From DAISLF01 sp964517345 (GTDB lineage Bacteria > Patescibacteriota > Gracilibacteria > Peribacterales > Peribacteraceae): DNA of 26,807 nucleotides. Under the pieces are notes generated by a model. The model worked only from the letters and a program-made list of their open reading frames with translations, ran no database searches and was not told where the DNA came from. This document shows positions 13,151-19,898 of the stretch, piece after piece. The position numbers and the translations under genes were made by a program. The number at the start of each line of letters is the position of its first letter. Position 1 is the first letter of the stretch. The stretch covers positions 1 through 26,807 of the forward strand of contig CAZFBZ010000018.1 of assembly GCA_964517345.1 (NCBI GenBank). Reading direction: 5' to 3'.

Positions 13151-15550
13151 TCACCCATGGTAGCGCTGATGCATGTCCTGGAGAAACGCGGCGGTCTGCA
13201 ATTTCATGCGGCGGCGCTTCCACCAGAATCCGAAGACGACGAGGCTCGCGCCGATGCTGCCCCACAGCGCCACGGGCGGCACGCCGCTGCCAGGCACGGA
13301 CGGAGCGCCCGCGTGCAGGCCGTTGTCGTTGGGGAGTCCGGTGTTGGGTCTGAACGGCACGGGATCCTCGGCCGACGGGTGGAAGCCCGGGGCGCCCGCG
13401 ACGGGCGTGCCTTCGGCGGTCACCGAGAGATCGAGCGCGGCCTCGCCGGTGGTGAGGACGGGGGTGAGGCGCATGTAGTAGGTGACGCCGTTGAGCAGGT
13501 CACGCAGGAAGTAGAGGCGCAGGTCGCCGTTGAGCTGACGCCGCTCGATGTAGCGGCCCGGCTCCACGCCGTATTCCAGAAGGAAGGAACCGAGGGACTC
13601 CTCGGGGTAGATCCACTTAAGGACGAGGGCGCTGTCCTGCGGCGTGACCGTCAGCGCGAGGCCGAGCGGGCTCGCCTTCACGACCGTCTTCTCGGAGCTT
13701 TCCAGTTCGCCCTTCTTCGCCGTGACGGCGAAGTAATAATCCACGCCCGGCTTGAGGCCGAGCACGCTCGCGCCTTCCTGGGGCTTCTGGGTGTCGAGCG
13801 TCGTGGAGAAGTTGTCGGCTCCCGTGCCGACGTAGACGAGGTACGAGGTGATGCCTTCCTCCGTCACCGGATCCCAGAGGAGGTCGACGCCGTTGGTCTT
13901 GGGCTCGGCGCGCAGGTTCTGCACGGGGGGGATGGCGCGCGGGGAGACGTGGAGGATGCCGCGCACTTCGGTCTTGTTGCCCGCCTCATCCACGGCCACC
14001 ACGGCCGGCTGGTAATCGCCGGGGGCCGGCGCCTGGAGCGTCACGCGGTACGTGCCTTTCTCGGATGCGTCCTCACTCAGCGCGATGTCGCGGTCCTCCA
14101 GCGTGACGTGGACGTCGGGTAGCCCGGACTCAGCCTGGACCGTCAATTGCAGATCCTGTCCCTCATACGGCTCCTCGGGATCGAATGCGAACTGCAAATC
14201 GGGGCCCGTACCGTCGCGGACGAGATGCAGGTTGCCGGAATCGAAGCGCAGGCTCGGGTCGACGTTGTCATCCTGTATGCGGATCGTGTATTCGTTGTAA
14301 CTCGGGTCCAGCTCGACGGGGATCGAGAATTTTCCGTCCTCGTCGGTCTCGCCCGCGGTATCCGCTTTGCCGCCCGTGATGATGAGGTTGGCGAGCTTGG
14401 GCCCGATGCCTTCGAGCAGGATATTGGTACCCTTGATCGTCTGGTCGTTCTTGTGCGAAAGAATCTCGATGCGACGGGTCTCGTTGGTGCCGGTATCGGC
14501 GGTGACCGTGATCTCCACCTGGCCGCGAATGACCTTCGACGGATCGGTGTGGTCCTCCACGATCAGGAGCTGCTTTCCCGGCTTGGTGAAGCTGACACTC
14601 AGGGGGAGCTGCTTCTTGCCGAGGTTCTTGTCCGTGAATTTGATCTGACCGAAGCCGGGGAGCGTCGCGTCCGGATCATTCGGCGCGGCGATGACGGCCG
14701 TGTTCACGTAATTCTCGACGGTGCGGTTGAATTCATCCGTTACGCGCACGGTCACGCTGAGCACATCCTTCACCTTTGCGGTCACGGGCATGAGCGTCAC
14801 CTCGAATCCCGTAGCGGGACCGAAGTCGCCGCTCGGTGCGGGCGCGCTTCCGTCGTCCGTGACCTGGCCGGCGAAGGGATTCCGCGGGACGCCGCCGATG
14901 CCGGAGTCGCTGTCTGCGCTGATGCGGACGCTGGAAGCCAGCGTCGTGCCGCTCAGCAGATCCATGGCGCGCAGGATCATGTCTCCCGCTTTGCGCGTGC
15001 GGACCGCGAAGGTCATGCGGCCGAAAGCGTCGGTCTGGCGGTCGCCGGGCGTGATGACATCATCAATGCGGCTGGAGACGAGCTCCACCGGACGTCCCGC
15101 AAGTGCGTTGCCGAATGCGTCGCGCAGCGTCACGGTGATGCGCGCCTGCGAAACCCCGTCCGCGTCGATCGTTGTCGTGTCCGCGCCCATCGTCGAAGCT
15201 GTCGGACTGATGCGGTCGGGGAGCACCTCCATGGCGATCTGGCCCGTGAGCGGAACACCGCGCGAGGCGACCACGAGGCCGTATGTCCCGGCTTCTTCCG
15301 TCAGGCCCGCGGGGATGGCGACCACAGCGTTGCCGGTCGTGTCGGTACGGGCGGGGATGGCGATGTCGTCTCCGGCGGGCGTCTGCAGATGCACTTCTAC
15401 GTTTGTCGAGCTGGCGAAGCCGCTCAGAACAGCCTGTCCCTCCAGGCCCGCGATGATGTCATCCGCCTGAATGCGTCCGCCAGCCACCGCCTCCAGCGGA
15501 AGCAGGAGCGCCGTGAACAGCATCAGGAAGCGAAGGAAGTTTGTTTTCAT
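13151..15550 (-). CDS. Large surface protein with Ig-like and fibronectin type III domains
   Basis: The 799-aa protein has a Sec signal peptide (MKTNFLRFLMLFTALLLPLE, cleavage probably near AVAGG). Ig-like/invasin-type beta domains follow (about 100-210 with ARITVTLRDAFGNALAGRPV, then about 250-350 and further), then two fibronectin type III domains (about 536-632 and 640-730). A Pro/Gly-rich linker leads to a C-terminal transmembrane helix (about 758-777) and a short basic cytoplasmic tail. It is therefore displayed outside with its C-terminus in the membrane, as expected for adhesion or cell-cell contact. No LPXTG motif. A good promoter (15561-15589) lies 10 nt before the ATG, so the leader is only a few nucleotides. 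It heads the cluster with pfkB. Confidence 0.88.
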   Translation of the reverse strand: MKTNFLRFLMLFTALLLPLEAVAGGRIQADDIIAGLEGQAVLSGFASSTNVEVHLQTPAGDDIAIPARTDTTGNAVVAIPAGLTEEAGTYGLVVASRGVPLTGQIAMEVLPDRISPTASTMGADTTTIDADGVSQARITVTLRDAFGNALAGRPVELVSSRIDDVITPGDRQTDAFGRMTFAVRTRKAGDMILRAMDLLSGTTLASSVRISADSDSGIGGVPRNPFAGQVTDDGSAPAPSGDFGPATGFEVTLMPVTAKVKDVLSVTVRVTDEFNRTVENYVNTAVIAAPNDPDATLPGFGQIKFTDKNLGKKQLPLSVSFTKPGKQLLIVEDHTDPSKVIRGQVEITVTADTGTNETRRIEILSHKNDQTIKGTNILLEGIGPKLANLIITGGKADTAGETDEDGKFSIPVELDPSYNEYTIRIQDDNVDPSLRFDSGNLHLVRDGTGPDLQFAFDPEEPYEGQDLQLTVQAESGLPDVHVTLEDRDIALSEDASEKGTYRVTLQAPAPGDYQPAVVAVDEAGNKTEVRGILHVSPRAIPPVQNLRAEPKTNGVDLLWDPVTEEGITSYLVYVGTGADNFSTTLDTQKPQEGASVLGLKPGVDYYFAVTAKKGELESSEKTVVKASPLGLALTVTPQDSALVLKWIYPEESLGSFLLEYGVEPGRYIERRQLNGDLRLYFLRDLLNGVTYYMRLTPVLTTGEAALDLSVTAEGTPVAGAPGFHPSAEDPVPFRPNTGLPNDNGLHAGAPSVPGSGVPPVALWGSIGASLVVFGFWWKRRRMKLQTAAFLQDMHQRYHG

Positions 15551-15560
15551 AGATCAGACT

Positions 15561-15589
15561 ATTGTACCAGTTACGGGGGGTTTGCTCAA
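15561..15589 (-). promoter_or_regulatory. Promoter of the surface-protein operon
   Basis: Minus strand: TTGAGC (15584-15589), 17-nt spacer, TACAAT (15561-15566). The ATG is 10 nt further, so the transcript has almost no leader. It is divergent from the lipoprotein promoter 73 bp away. Confidence 0.75.
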
Positions 15590-15661
15590 TGGGTCTGTCG
15601 CATCCGGACGCCACTTCCACGATTTGTCCAGAACTTTTCCCTGCAGTGCTGGAAGCGGTTT

Positions 15662-15690
15662 TTGGCAGGGTCACCGCCTGCGTGTATCAT
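15662..15690 (+). promoter_or_regulatory. Promoter of the lipoprotein gene
   Basis: TTGGCA (15662-15667), 17-nt spacer, TATCAT (15685-15690). The ATG at 15698 begins 7 nt after the -10 box, which places the start site at or beside the start codon. Confidence 0.75.
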
Positions 15691-15697
15691 TCCGTCC

Positions 15698-16273
15698 ATG
15701 AACAAACGCCTCCTCGCCCTTCTCGTCTTTCCGCTGATTCTCGCCGCCTGTGGCGGGGGAGGCGGGAGTTCCACCAGCGCCTGCAAGGAGCAGTTCTGGA
15801 ACGGCACGGTGGGGATCTGTCTCCCGGCCGACTGGAAGGTCGTGGACCGCGAGACGCTCTCGCAGCGCGGTTTGCCAGACGAAGTGATCCTGGCGTTCCA
15901 GGCGGATAAGGCCGTCTCCGGCCAATTCCCGACGGTCACCGTGACGCGTGAGACGGTCAGTGACGGAGTTGATTCCACTGCGTACAGCACCGCCAGCATC
16001 CGCTCCGTGGCCACGCTGCCGGGCTACCGCCTGATCGACACCAAGAAGCAGAAGCTCGACGGACAAGACGTGGAGCTGCACACCTTCACCGCCCAGCCGC
16101 TCTCCGAGGAGCCCGAGCGCCGTTTCTACCAGGTGAGTGCCGTCTCCAAGGGGGTCGGCTACACGTTCACCGCCCTCACGCCGCTCTCCGTGTCCACGAC
16201 GCTCGAGAAAGAAGTCCTGGCGATGATGGAATCCGCGTCATTCATCGATCCCAGCGCTTCCAGCGCGAAGTGA
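15698..16273 (+). CDS. Lipoprotein of unknown function
   Basis: The 191-aa protein has a lipoprotein signal peptide, MNKRLLALLVFPLILAAC, with the lipobox LAAC and a following Gly-rich spacer, so it should be lipid-anchored outside the membrane. The mature part (about 28-185) begins with an NGTVGICLPADWKVV phrase and alternates beta strands and short helices in a manner that recalls PsbP/DUF1795-like folds; that is an inference from pattern. Transcribed from its own leaderless-type promoter, divergent to the surface-protein operon. The large upstream in-frame extension is antisense to that operon and is rejected. Confidence 0.88.
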   Translation: MNKRLLALLVFPLILAACGGGGGSSTSACKEQFWNGTVGICLPADWKVVDRETLSQRGLPDEVILAFQADKAVSGQFPTVTVTRETVSDGVDSTAYSTASIRSVATLPGYRLIDTKKQKLDGQDVELHTFTAQPLSEEPERRFYQVSAVSKGVGYTFTALTPLSVSTTLEKEVLAMMESASFIDPSASSAK

Positions 16274-16291
16274 AAGAGTGCCTGCAGACCT

Positions 16292-16319
16292 TTGCGCCGA
16301 CCAGCTTCTTCCCTATGCT
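16292..16319 (+). promoter_or_regulatory. Promoter of tRNA-Cys
   Basis: TTGCGC (16292-16297), 16-nt spacer, TATGCT (16314-16319), with a predicted start near 16326, about 15 nt before the tRNA. Confidence 0.5.
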
Positions 16320-16340
16320 GGGCCGCGCGTTCGCTCATTT

Positions 16341-16415
16341 GGTGCCGTAGCCAAGTAGTAAGGCAAGGGACTGCAAATCCCTCATGCGTGGGTGCGATCC
16401 CCACCGGCACCTCCA
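16341..16415 (+). tRNA. tRNA-Cys (GCA)
   Basis: All four arms are visible: acceptor GGTGCCG/CGGCACC, D-arm with GCC/GGC, anticodon arm AGGGA-CTGCAAA-TCCCT giving anticodon GCA, and T-arm GTGGG-TGCGATC-CCCAC. The 3' CCA is encoded (16413-16415), and a short T-run follows. Confidence 0.95.
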
Positions 16416-16447
16416 TTTTTCACAGTGCTCTGCAGCATCCCTTGTAT

Positions 16448-16476
16448 TTTACAATTAAATAATTTTATTGTATAAT
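16448..16476 (+). promoter_or_regulatory. Strong promoter of the 42-aa membrane peptide
   Basis: TTTACA (16448-16453), 17-nt AT-rich spacer, consensus TATAAT (16471-16476). Predicted start is near 16483, with a leader of about 43 nt. The spacer and boxes contain TACAAT/ATTGTA inverted words that could bind a regulator. Confidence 0.75.
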
Positions 16477-16525
16477 ATAAATAGTTCAATTCACATCGCC
16501 CATCGCCCAACAGGAGTCCGCTCCA

Positions 16526-16654
16526 ATGTTGATCCCGCTGTTTGTCGTCGTCACTGTGGTGATCCTGATCCCTCTCCTCTGCATGGCTCTCTCCCCGCAG
16601 AAGAAGACGGATCGCCGGAAAAACACCCTCGGTGACTTCCATCAGCTAGATTGA
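16526..16654 (+). CDS. Small single-pass membrane protein, 42 aa
   Basis: The ORF begins MLIPLFVVVTVVILIPLLCM, an unbroken hydrophobic helix, followed by a short basic and polar tail (SPQKKTDRRKN) that should lie in the cytoplasm. This is one of the few genes here with a clear Shine-Dalgarno (AGGAG at 16512-16516, 9 nt before the ATG). It also has a consensus promoter and a downstream hairpin (16685-16710), so it is a complete small transcription unit. No family is recognised. It lies between tRNA-Cys and the 180-aa anchored protein on the same strand. Confidence 0.7.
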   Translation: MLIPLFVVVTVVILIPLLCMALSPQKKTDRRKNTLGDFHQLD

Positions 16655-16684
16655 TGCGTTGACGCCTCGATGTCATTGAACCCT

Positions 16685-16710
16685 AGCCTGCCGACACCCG
16701 TCGGCAGGCT
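16685..16710 (+). terminator. Hairpin, probable terminator
   Basis: A perfect 11-bp stem AGCCTGCCGAC/GTCGGCAGGCT with a 4-nt ACCC loop, 30 nt after the small-peptide stop. The T-run after it is weak, so termination efficiency is uncertain. Confidence 0.6.
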
Positions 16711-16733
16711 TATCCTGTAGGACTTTCTTATAG

Positions 16734-16762
16734 TTGCAAAAAAAGTAAAAATGTTCTATAAT
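16734..16762 (+). promoter_or_regulatory. Promoter of the 180-aa anchored protein
   Basis: TTGCAA (16734-16739), 17-nt spacer, consensus TATAAT (16757-16762). Predicted start is near 16769, leaving a leader of about 27 nt with CATTCCCCC before the ATG at 16796. Confidence 0.75.
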
Positions 16763-16795
16763 ATGGAAAACACACTTCATTCCCCCAAAGTCCGT

Positions 16796-17338
16796 ATGGC
16801 CAATCGTGATGTCAGTATCGGTATCTGTGGCGTGGTTGTCGGCGTCATTCTCGGCGCCGGCGTTCTCGCCTTCAGTGACGGCACCGCCGTCCAGGCGACC
16901 GTCGCGCCCGTCGCGTATCGCGTCATTCCCAAGGGAGGCGTGATTCCGCGTCGTCAGGTGCAGGGCACCGTCCAGCCCGTGGACCGCTCGCGCGCTCCGA
17001 CGGTGAAAGACGTTGTCGTGCCCGCGGAGGAAACCCCCGTTGTCACCGAAGAAACGCCCTGCACGATCGCCGGCGATATCGTCAAAGAGGTCGCTGCCGC
17101 GAACGACAAGGTTCTTCCGGTGAACATCAAGAACACGGCTATCCGCCAGACGCTCAAGGAGACGCTTGAGGGAATTCTCCTGAAGTACTGCAAGGATCAG
17201 CATGCGGCTGCCGCGACGTCGTCTTCCAGCGCGTCCTCGGTCGAACCCCGCGACAACGACTGCCATCGTTTCGTGGAGGGCACGTCCCGCTACAACCAGT
17301 GCAGAGTGAATGAGACGCAGGGCAAGAGCTATCCGTAA
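16796..17338 (+). CDS. Membrane-anchored hypothetical protein
   Basis: The 180-aa protein begins MANRDVSIGICGVVVGVILG, an N-terminal transmembrane anchor or uncleaved signal. The outer part includes a Pro/Val-rich segment (about 35-85), a helical segment with four cysteines in the second half, and a Ser-rich stretch before the C-terminal DNDCHRFVEGTSRYNQCRV. The paired cysteines suggest disulfides. Function unknown. The start at 16796 is chosen because the upstream in-frame ATG at 16751 lies before the -10 box and would not be transcribed. It is followed by a strong terminator. Confidence 0.75.
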   Translation: MANRDVSIGICGVVVGVILGAGVLAFSDGTAVQATVAPVAYRVIPKGGVIPRRQVQGTVQPVDRSRAPTVKDVVVPAEETPVVTEETPCTIAGDIVKEVAAANDKVLPVNIKNTAIRQTLKETLEGILLKYCKDQHAAAATSSSSASSVEPRDNDCHRFVEGTSRYNQCRVNETQGKSYP

Positions 17339-17360
17339 CCCCTTTTCGTGACTTTTTCTC

Positions 17361-17386
17361 AGGGGCGCCTTCCGGCGCCCCTTTGA
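17361..17386 (+). terminator. Intrinsic terminator
   Basis: AGGGGCGCC/GGCGCCCCT, a 9-bp GC-rich stem with a TTCC loop followed by TTGATT, 22 nt after the stop of the 180-aa gene. Confidence 0.75.
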
Positions 17387-17428
17387 TTAAGGCGCGTATC
17401 GCGCGCGTGACGGGAAATTTTTTGAAGT

Positions 17429-17457
17429 TTGCTCTTCTACTCAAGCTTTGTTACATT
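17429..17457 (+). promoter_or_regulatory. Probable promoter of the purP pair
   Basis: TTGCTC (17429-17434), 17-nt spacer, TACATT (17452-17457). The ATG at 17470 begins 12 nt later, so the leader would be about 5 nt. Confidence 0.5.
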
Positions 17458-17469
17458 TCCGAAAATACC

Positions 17470-18522
17470 ATGACGCCGAAAAGCTCATCCCCGCAGGCCT
17501 CGACTTCCCCCAAAGACTACGTGATCGCCACGATGGGAAGCCATTCCGCGCTCCAGATCCTCAAGGGCGCGCGCGACGAGGGCATGCGCAATCTCGTCAT
17601 CTGCAAGAAGGGAAAGGAGCGTCCGTACAAGAGTTACGGCGTCGCGGATGAGATTCTCTACGTCGACGACTGGAACCAGTGGGACGACAAGCTGGAGGCC
17701 GAACTGCAGAAGCGCAACGCCATCATCATCCCGCACGGATCGTTCATCGCGTACCTGGGGCACGACAAGGTCCGTTCCATGAAGGCGATGTACTACGGCA
17801 CTAAGGAGATTCTCCAGTGGGAATCCGACCGCGTGATGGAGCGCGAGTGGCTGCTGAAATCCGACATTCTCCTGCCCCGCGTGTTCGAGAAGCCCGAGGA
17901 CATCGACCGCCCGGTCATCGTCAAATTCCATGGAGCCGGCGGCGGCTTCGGCTACTTCGTCGTCAAATCGCCGGAGCAGTTCTACGAAGTGAAAGAGCGC
18001 AAATATCCGGATGACGATGACTTCGTGATCCAGGAGTACATCGTCGGCGTGCCCATCTACATCCACTATTTCCAGTCGCCGATCACAGGCGAACTGGAGA
18101 TCATGGGCATGGACAAGCGCTACGAATCCAACGCCGATTCCATCGGGCGCATCCGCGCCGAGGACCAGCTCGCCTCCAACATTCATACGAGTTACACGAT
18201 CGTCGGCAACTTCCCGGTCGTCATCCGCGAGTCGCTGTTGCCTGAACTCTTCGAGATGGGCGAGCGCGTGGTGAAGGTCAGCCGCGATCTGTGCGGCAAA
18301 GGCCTGTTCGGGCCGTTCTGTCTGGAGACGATCATCACCCGCAAGCTGAAGATCTTCGTGTTCGAGATCAGCGCGCGCATCGTCGCGGGCACGAACCCGT
18401 ACATTGAAGGCTCGCCTTACACTGCCCTCAAATACGACGTGCCGATGTCCACGGGCCGCAGGATCGCGCGCGAGATCAAACAGGGAATCGAGCAGGGGAG
18501 GCTCGCGGAGATTCTGGACTGA
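17470..18522 (+). CDS. purP: PurP: formate-dependent AICAR ligase, type best known from archaea
   Basis: PurP makes FAICAR from AICAR, formate and ATP, the penultimate step of purine synthesis in many archaea. The 350-aa product matches Methanocaldococcus PurP along its length as I recall it: the N-terminal domain (about 18-110, DUF1246) with TMGSHSALQILKGA (21-34) and IPHGSFIAY (87-95), then an ATP-grasp part with the Gly-rich VKFHGAGGGFGYF (151-163), and the C-terminal domain (DUF1297) with MGMDKRYESN, FPVVIRESLLPELFEMG and FEISARIVAGTN. All the landmark segments are present, so it should be active. The ATG at 17470 was chosen over an upstream in-frame start. A second purP-like gene follows after 17 nt; no other purine genes are in the window. 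Confidence 0.9.
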   Translation: MTPKSSSPQASTSPKDYVIATMGSHSALQILKGARDEGMRNLVICKKGKERPYKSYGVADEILYVDDWNQWDDKLEAELQKRNAIIIPHGSFIAYLGHDKVRSMKAMYYGTKEILQWESDRVMEREWLLKSDILLPRVFEKPEDIDRPVIVKFHGAGGGFGYFVVKSPEQFYEVKERKYPDDDDFVIQEYIVGVPIYIHYFQSPITGELEIMGMDKRYESNADSIGRIRAEDQLASNIHTSYTIVGNFPVVIRESLLPELFEMGERVVKVSRDLCGKGLFGPFCLETIITRKLKIFVFEISARIVAGTNPYIEGSPYTALKYDVPMSTGRRIAREIKQGIEQGRLAEILD

Positions 18523-18539
18523 GGCTGTACACTGCCATC

Positions 18540-19395
18540 ATGAACACCGCCGATCTGCTCAACGGCTACGACCTGGAGAATCTGACGATTGGCGTGCTTG
18601 GCGGACACAGCGCCCTCGATGTCGCGCACGGCGCGCGCCAGTTCGGCTTCCGCACGGTGGCGGTGGCGAAGAAGGGCCGCGAAAAAACCTACGCCACGCA
18701 CTTCAAAGTGCGGGAAGGGGGGAAGGGCTGCATCGACGAGACGATCGTGGTCGATGATTTCCAGGATATCCTGAAGAAAGACGTCCAGCAGAAGCTGAGA
18801 AAGATGAACACGTTGTTTGTTCATAATCGCTACTTCTGGGTCTACTTCAAAGACTTTTCCCAGGTCGAAAACGACTTCAACGTTCCCATCATCGGCTCGC
18901 GCACGCTGCTCAAGCTGGAAGAGCGCGATCAGCCGTACACGCAGTACGATCTTCTGAAAGATGCCGGCATCCGCACGCCGAAGATTTTCAAGAGCGCCAA
19001 AGACATCGACCGGCCGGTGCTCGTGAAAGCGAGTGAGGCGTTGAGGAGTTATGAGCGTGGATTTTTTGTAGTCGCTAACGAATCACAGTGGGAACATCAC
19101 GGATCTGAACTCGAAAAAGAAGGAAAGATTTCAAAGAATTGGAGAACAGCAACAATTGAAGAGTTCGTTGTGGGCGCACCAGTGAATTTCAATTTCTTTT
19201 ACTCTCCTCTAACGGGAGAGTTGGAGCTATTGGGCACTGATACTCGTAGGCAAACTAACTTAGATGGTTTTTTGAGAATGACGATTGAACAACAGACAAT
19301 TGCTAGAATGCATGTTCCCTTAAAGATGATTGAAACAGGTCATATCGCCGTCACCGTGAAGGAGTCGATCCTGGAGAAGGCCTTCGATCTCGGTG
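18540..19395 (+). CDS. Divergent PurP-like paralogue, truncated by an assembly gap
   Basis: The visible 285 residues share the PurP order: VLGGHSALDVAHGARQFGF replaces the TMGSHSALQ segment, and later EEFVVGAPVNFNFFYSPLTG and LLGTDTRRQTN align well with PurP. But the active-site words have changed: HGSFIAY is HNRYFWVY, and the Gly-rich VKFHGAGGGFGYF is VKASEALRSYERGFF. A different substrate or a non-catalytic partner role is likely (inference). The ATG is 6 nt after TACACT (18528-18533), so it may have its own leaderless promoter despite the 17-nt gap from purP. The C-terminal quarter is missing in the N-run. The segment about 19040-19340 is much more AT-rich than the rest, although it stays in frame. 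Confidence 0.8.
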
Positions 19396-19495
19396 NNNNN
19401 NNNNNNNNNNNNNNNNNNNNNNNNNNNNNNNNNNNNNNNNNNNNNNNNNNNNNNNNNNNNNNNNNNNNNNNNNNNNNNNNNNNNNNNNNNNNNNN
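19396..19495. other. Assembly gap (100 N)
   Basis: Exactly 100 undetermined bases, the usual scaffold filler; true length unknown. It removes the end of the second purP-like gene. Confidence 0.99.
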
Positions 19496-19515
19496 GTGGG
19501 GCTGTAGCTCAGTTG
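19496..19515 (+). pseudogene. Truncated copy of the tRNA-Ala 5' end
   Basis: GTGGGGCTGTAGCTCAGTTG is identical to 19591-19610, which is the 5' end of the intact tRNA-Ala plus its two upstream bases. After the D-loop the sequence diverges into a GGTTCGC/GCGAACC hairpin, so no tRNA can form. It starts at the first base after the gap, so an assembly artefact is possible. Confidence 0.6.
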
Positions 19516-19568
19516 CCCCGGTTCGCGGAGCGAACCGAAATTAGACAAACATGCTCGGCTGATCCTGA

Positions 19569-19574
19569 TATACT
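19569..19574 (+). promoter_or_regulatory. -10 box upstream of tRNA-Ala
   Basis: TATACT, with a predicted start about 12 nt before the tRNA. No good -35 hexamer is seen at 16-18 nt spacing. Confidence 0.4.
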
Positions 19575-19592
19575 CCCAGTCGGTTCTTCCGT

Positions 19593-19670
<78 letters not shown>

Positions 19671-19736
19671 CAGGGAATTGGAACTTCAGAAATGGCAATT
19701 CTATAAAGAATTATGAGTATATAGGCGATTCTGACC

Positions 19737-19750
19737 GAGTTCCAAATCGA
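19737..19750 (+). repeat. GAGTTCCAAATC repeat, copy 1
   Basis: GAGTTCCAAATCGA; the shared 12-nt core occurs three times inside the tRNA-Ala segment and was not noticed elsewhere in the window. Confidence 0.5.
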
Positions 19751-19816
19751 GAATTCACACTCCATTGAATTCTTGTAGCTCAATGCAGCGAGTGGCTGTG
19801 CTTGGCGGTTTTTTTG

Positions 19817-19828
19817 GAGTTCCAAATC
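19817..19828 (+). repeat. GAGTTCCAAATC repeat, copy 2
   Basis: Exact 12-nt core, directly after a run of seven T and 71 nt before the channel-like gene. Confidence 0.5.
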
Positions 19829-19898
19829 CTCGTAGTTGGTGCACTAGCTTCTTGGGAGTGATCGCCAACACCTATTTTTTGTGTTAATTTCGGCATAA

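Noticed and set aside
12473..14122. A 549-codon plus-strand open frame
   Set aside because: Antisense to pfkB and the surface protein; no recognisable domain, and the minus-strand genes have clear families.
14147..15697. N-terminal extension of the lipoprotein frame
   Set aside because: This part is antisense to the surface-protein gene; the signal peptide, lipobox and promoter all place the real start at 15698.
19396..19544. Reading frames continuing through the N-run
   Set aside because: The gap is 100 filler bases of unknown true length, so frames through it have no meaning; the second purP-like gene is reported only up to 19395.
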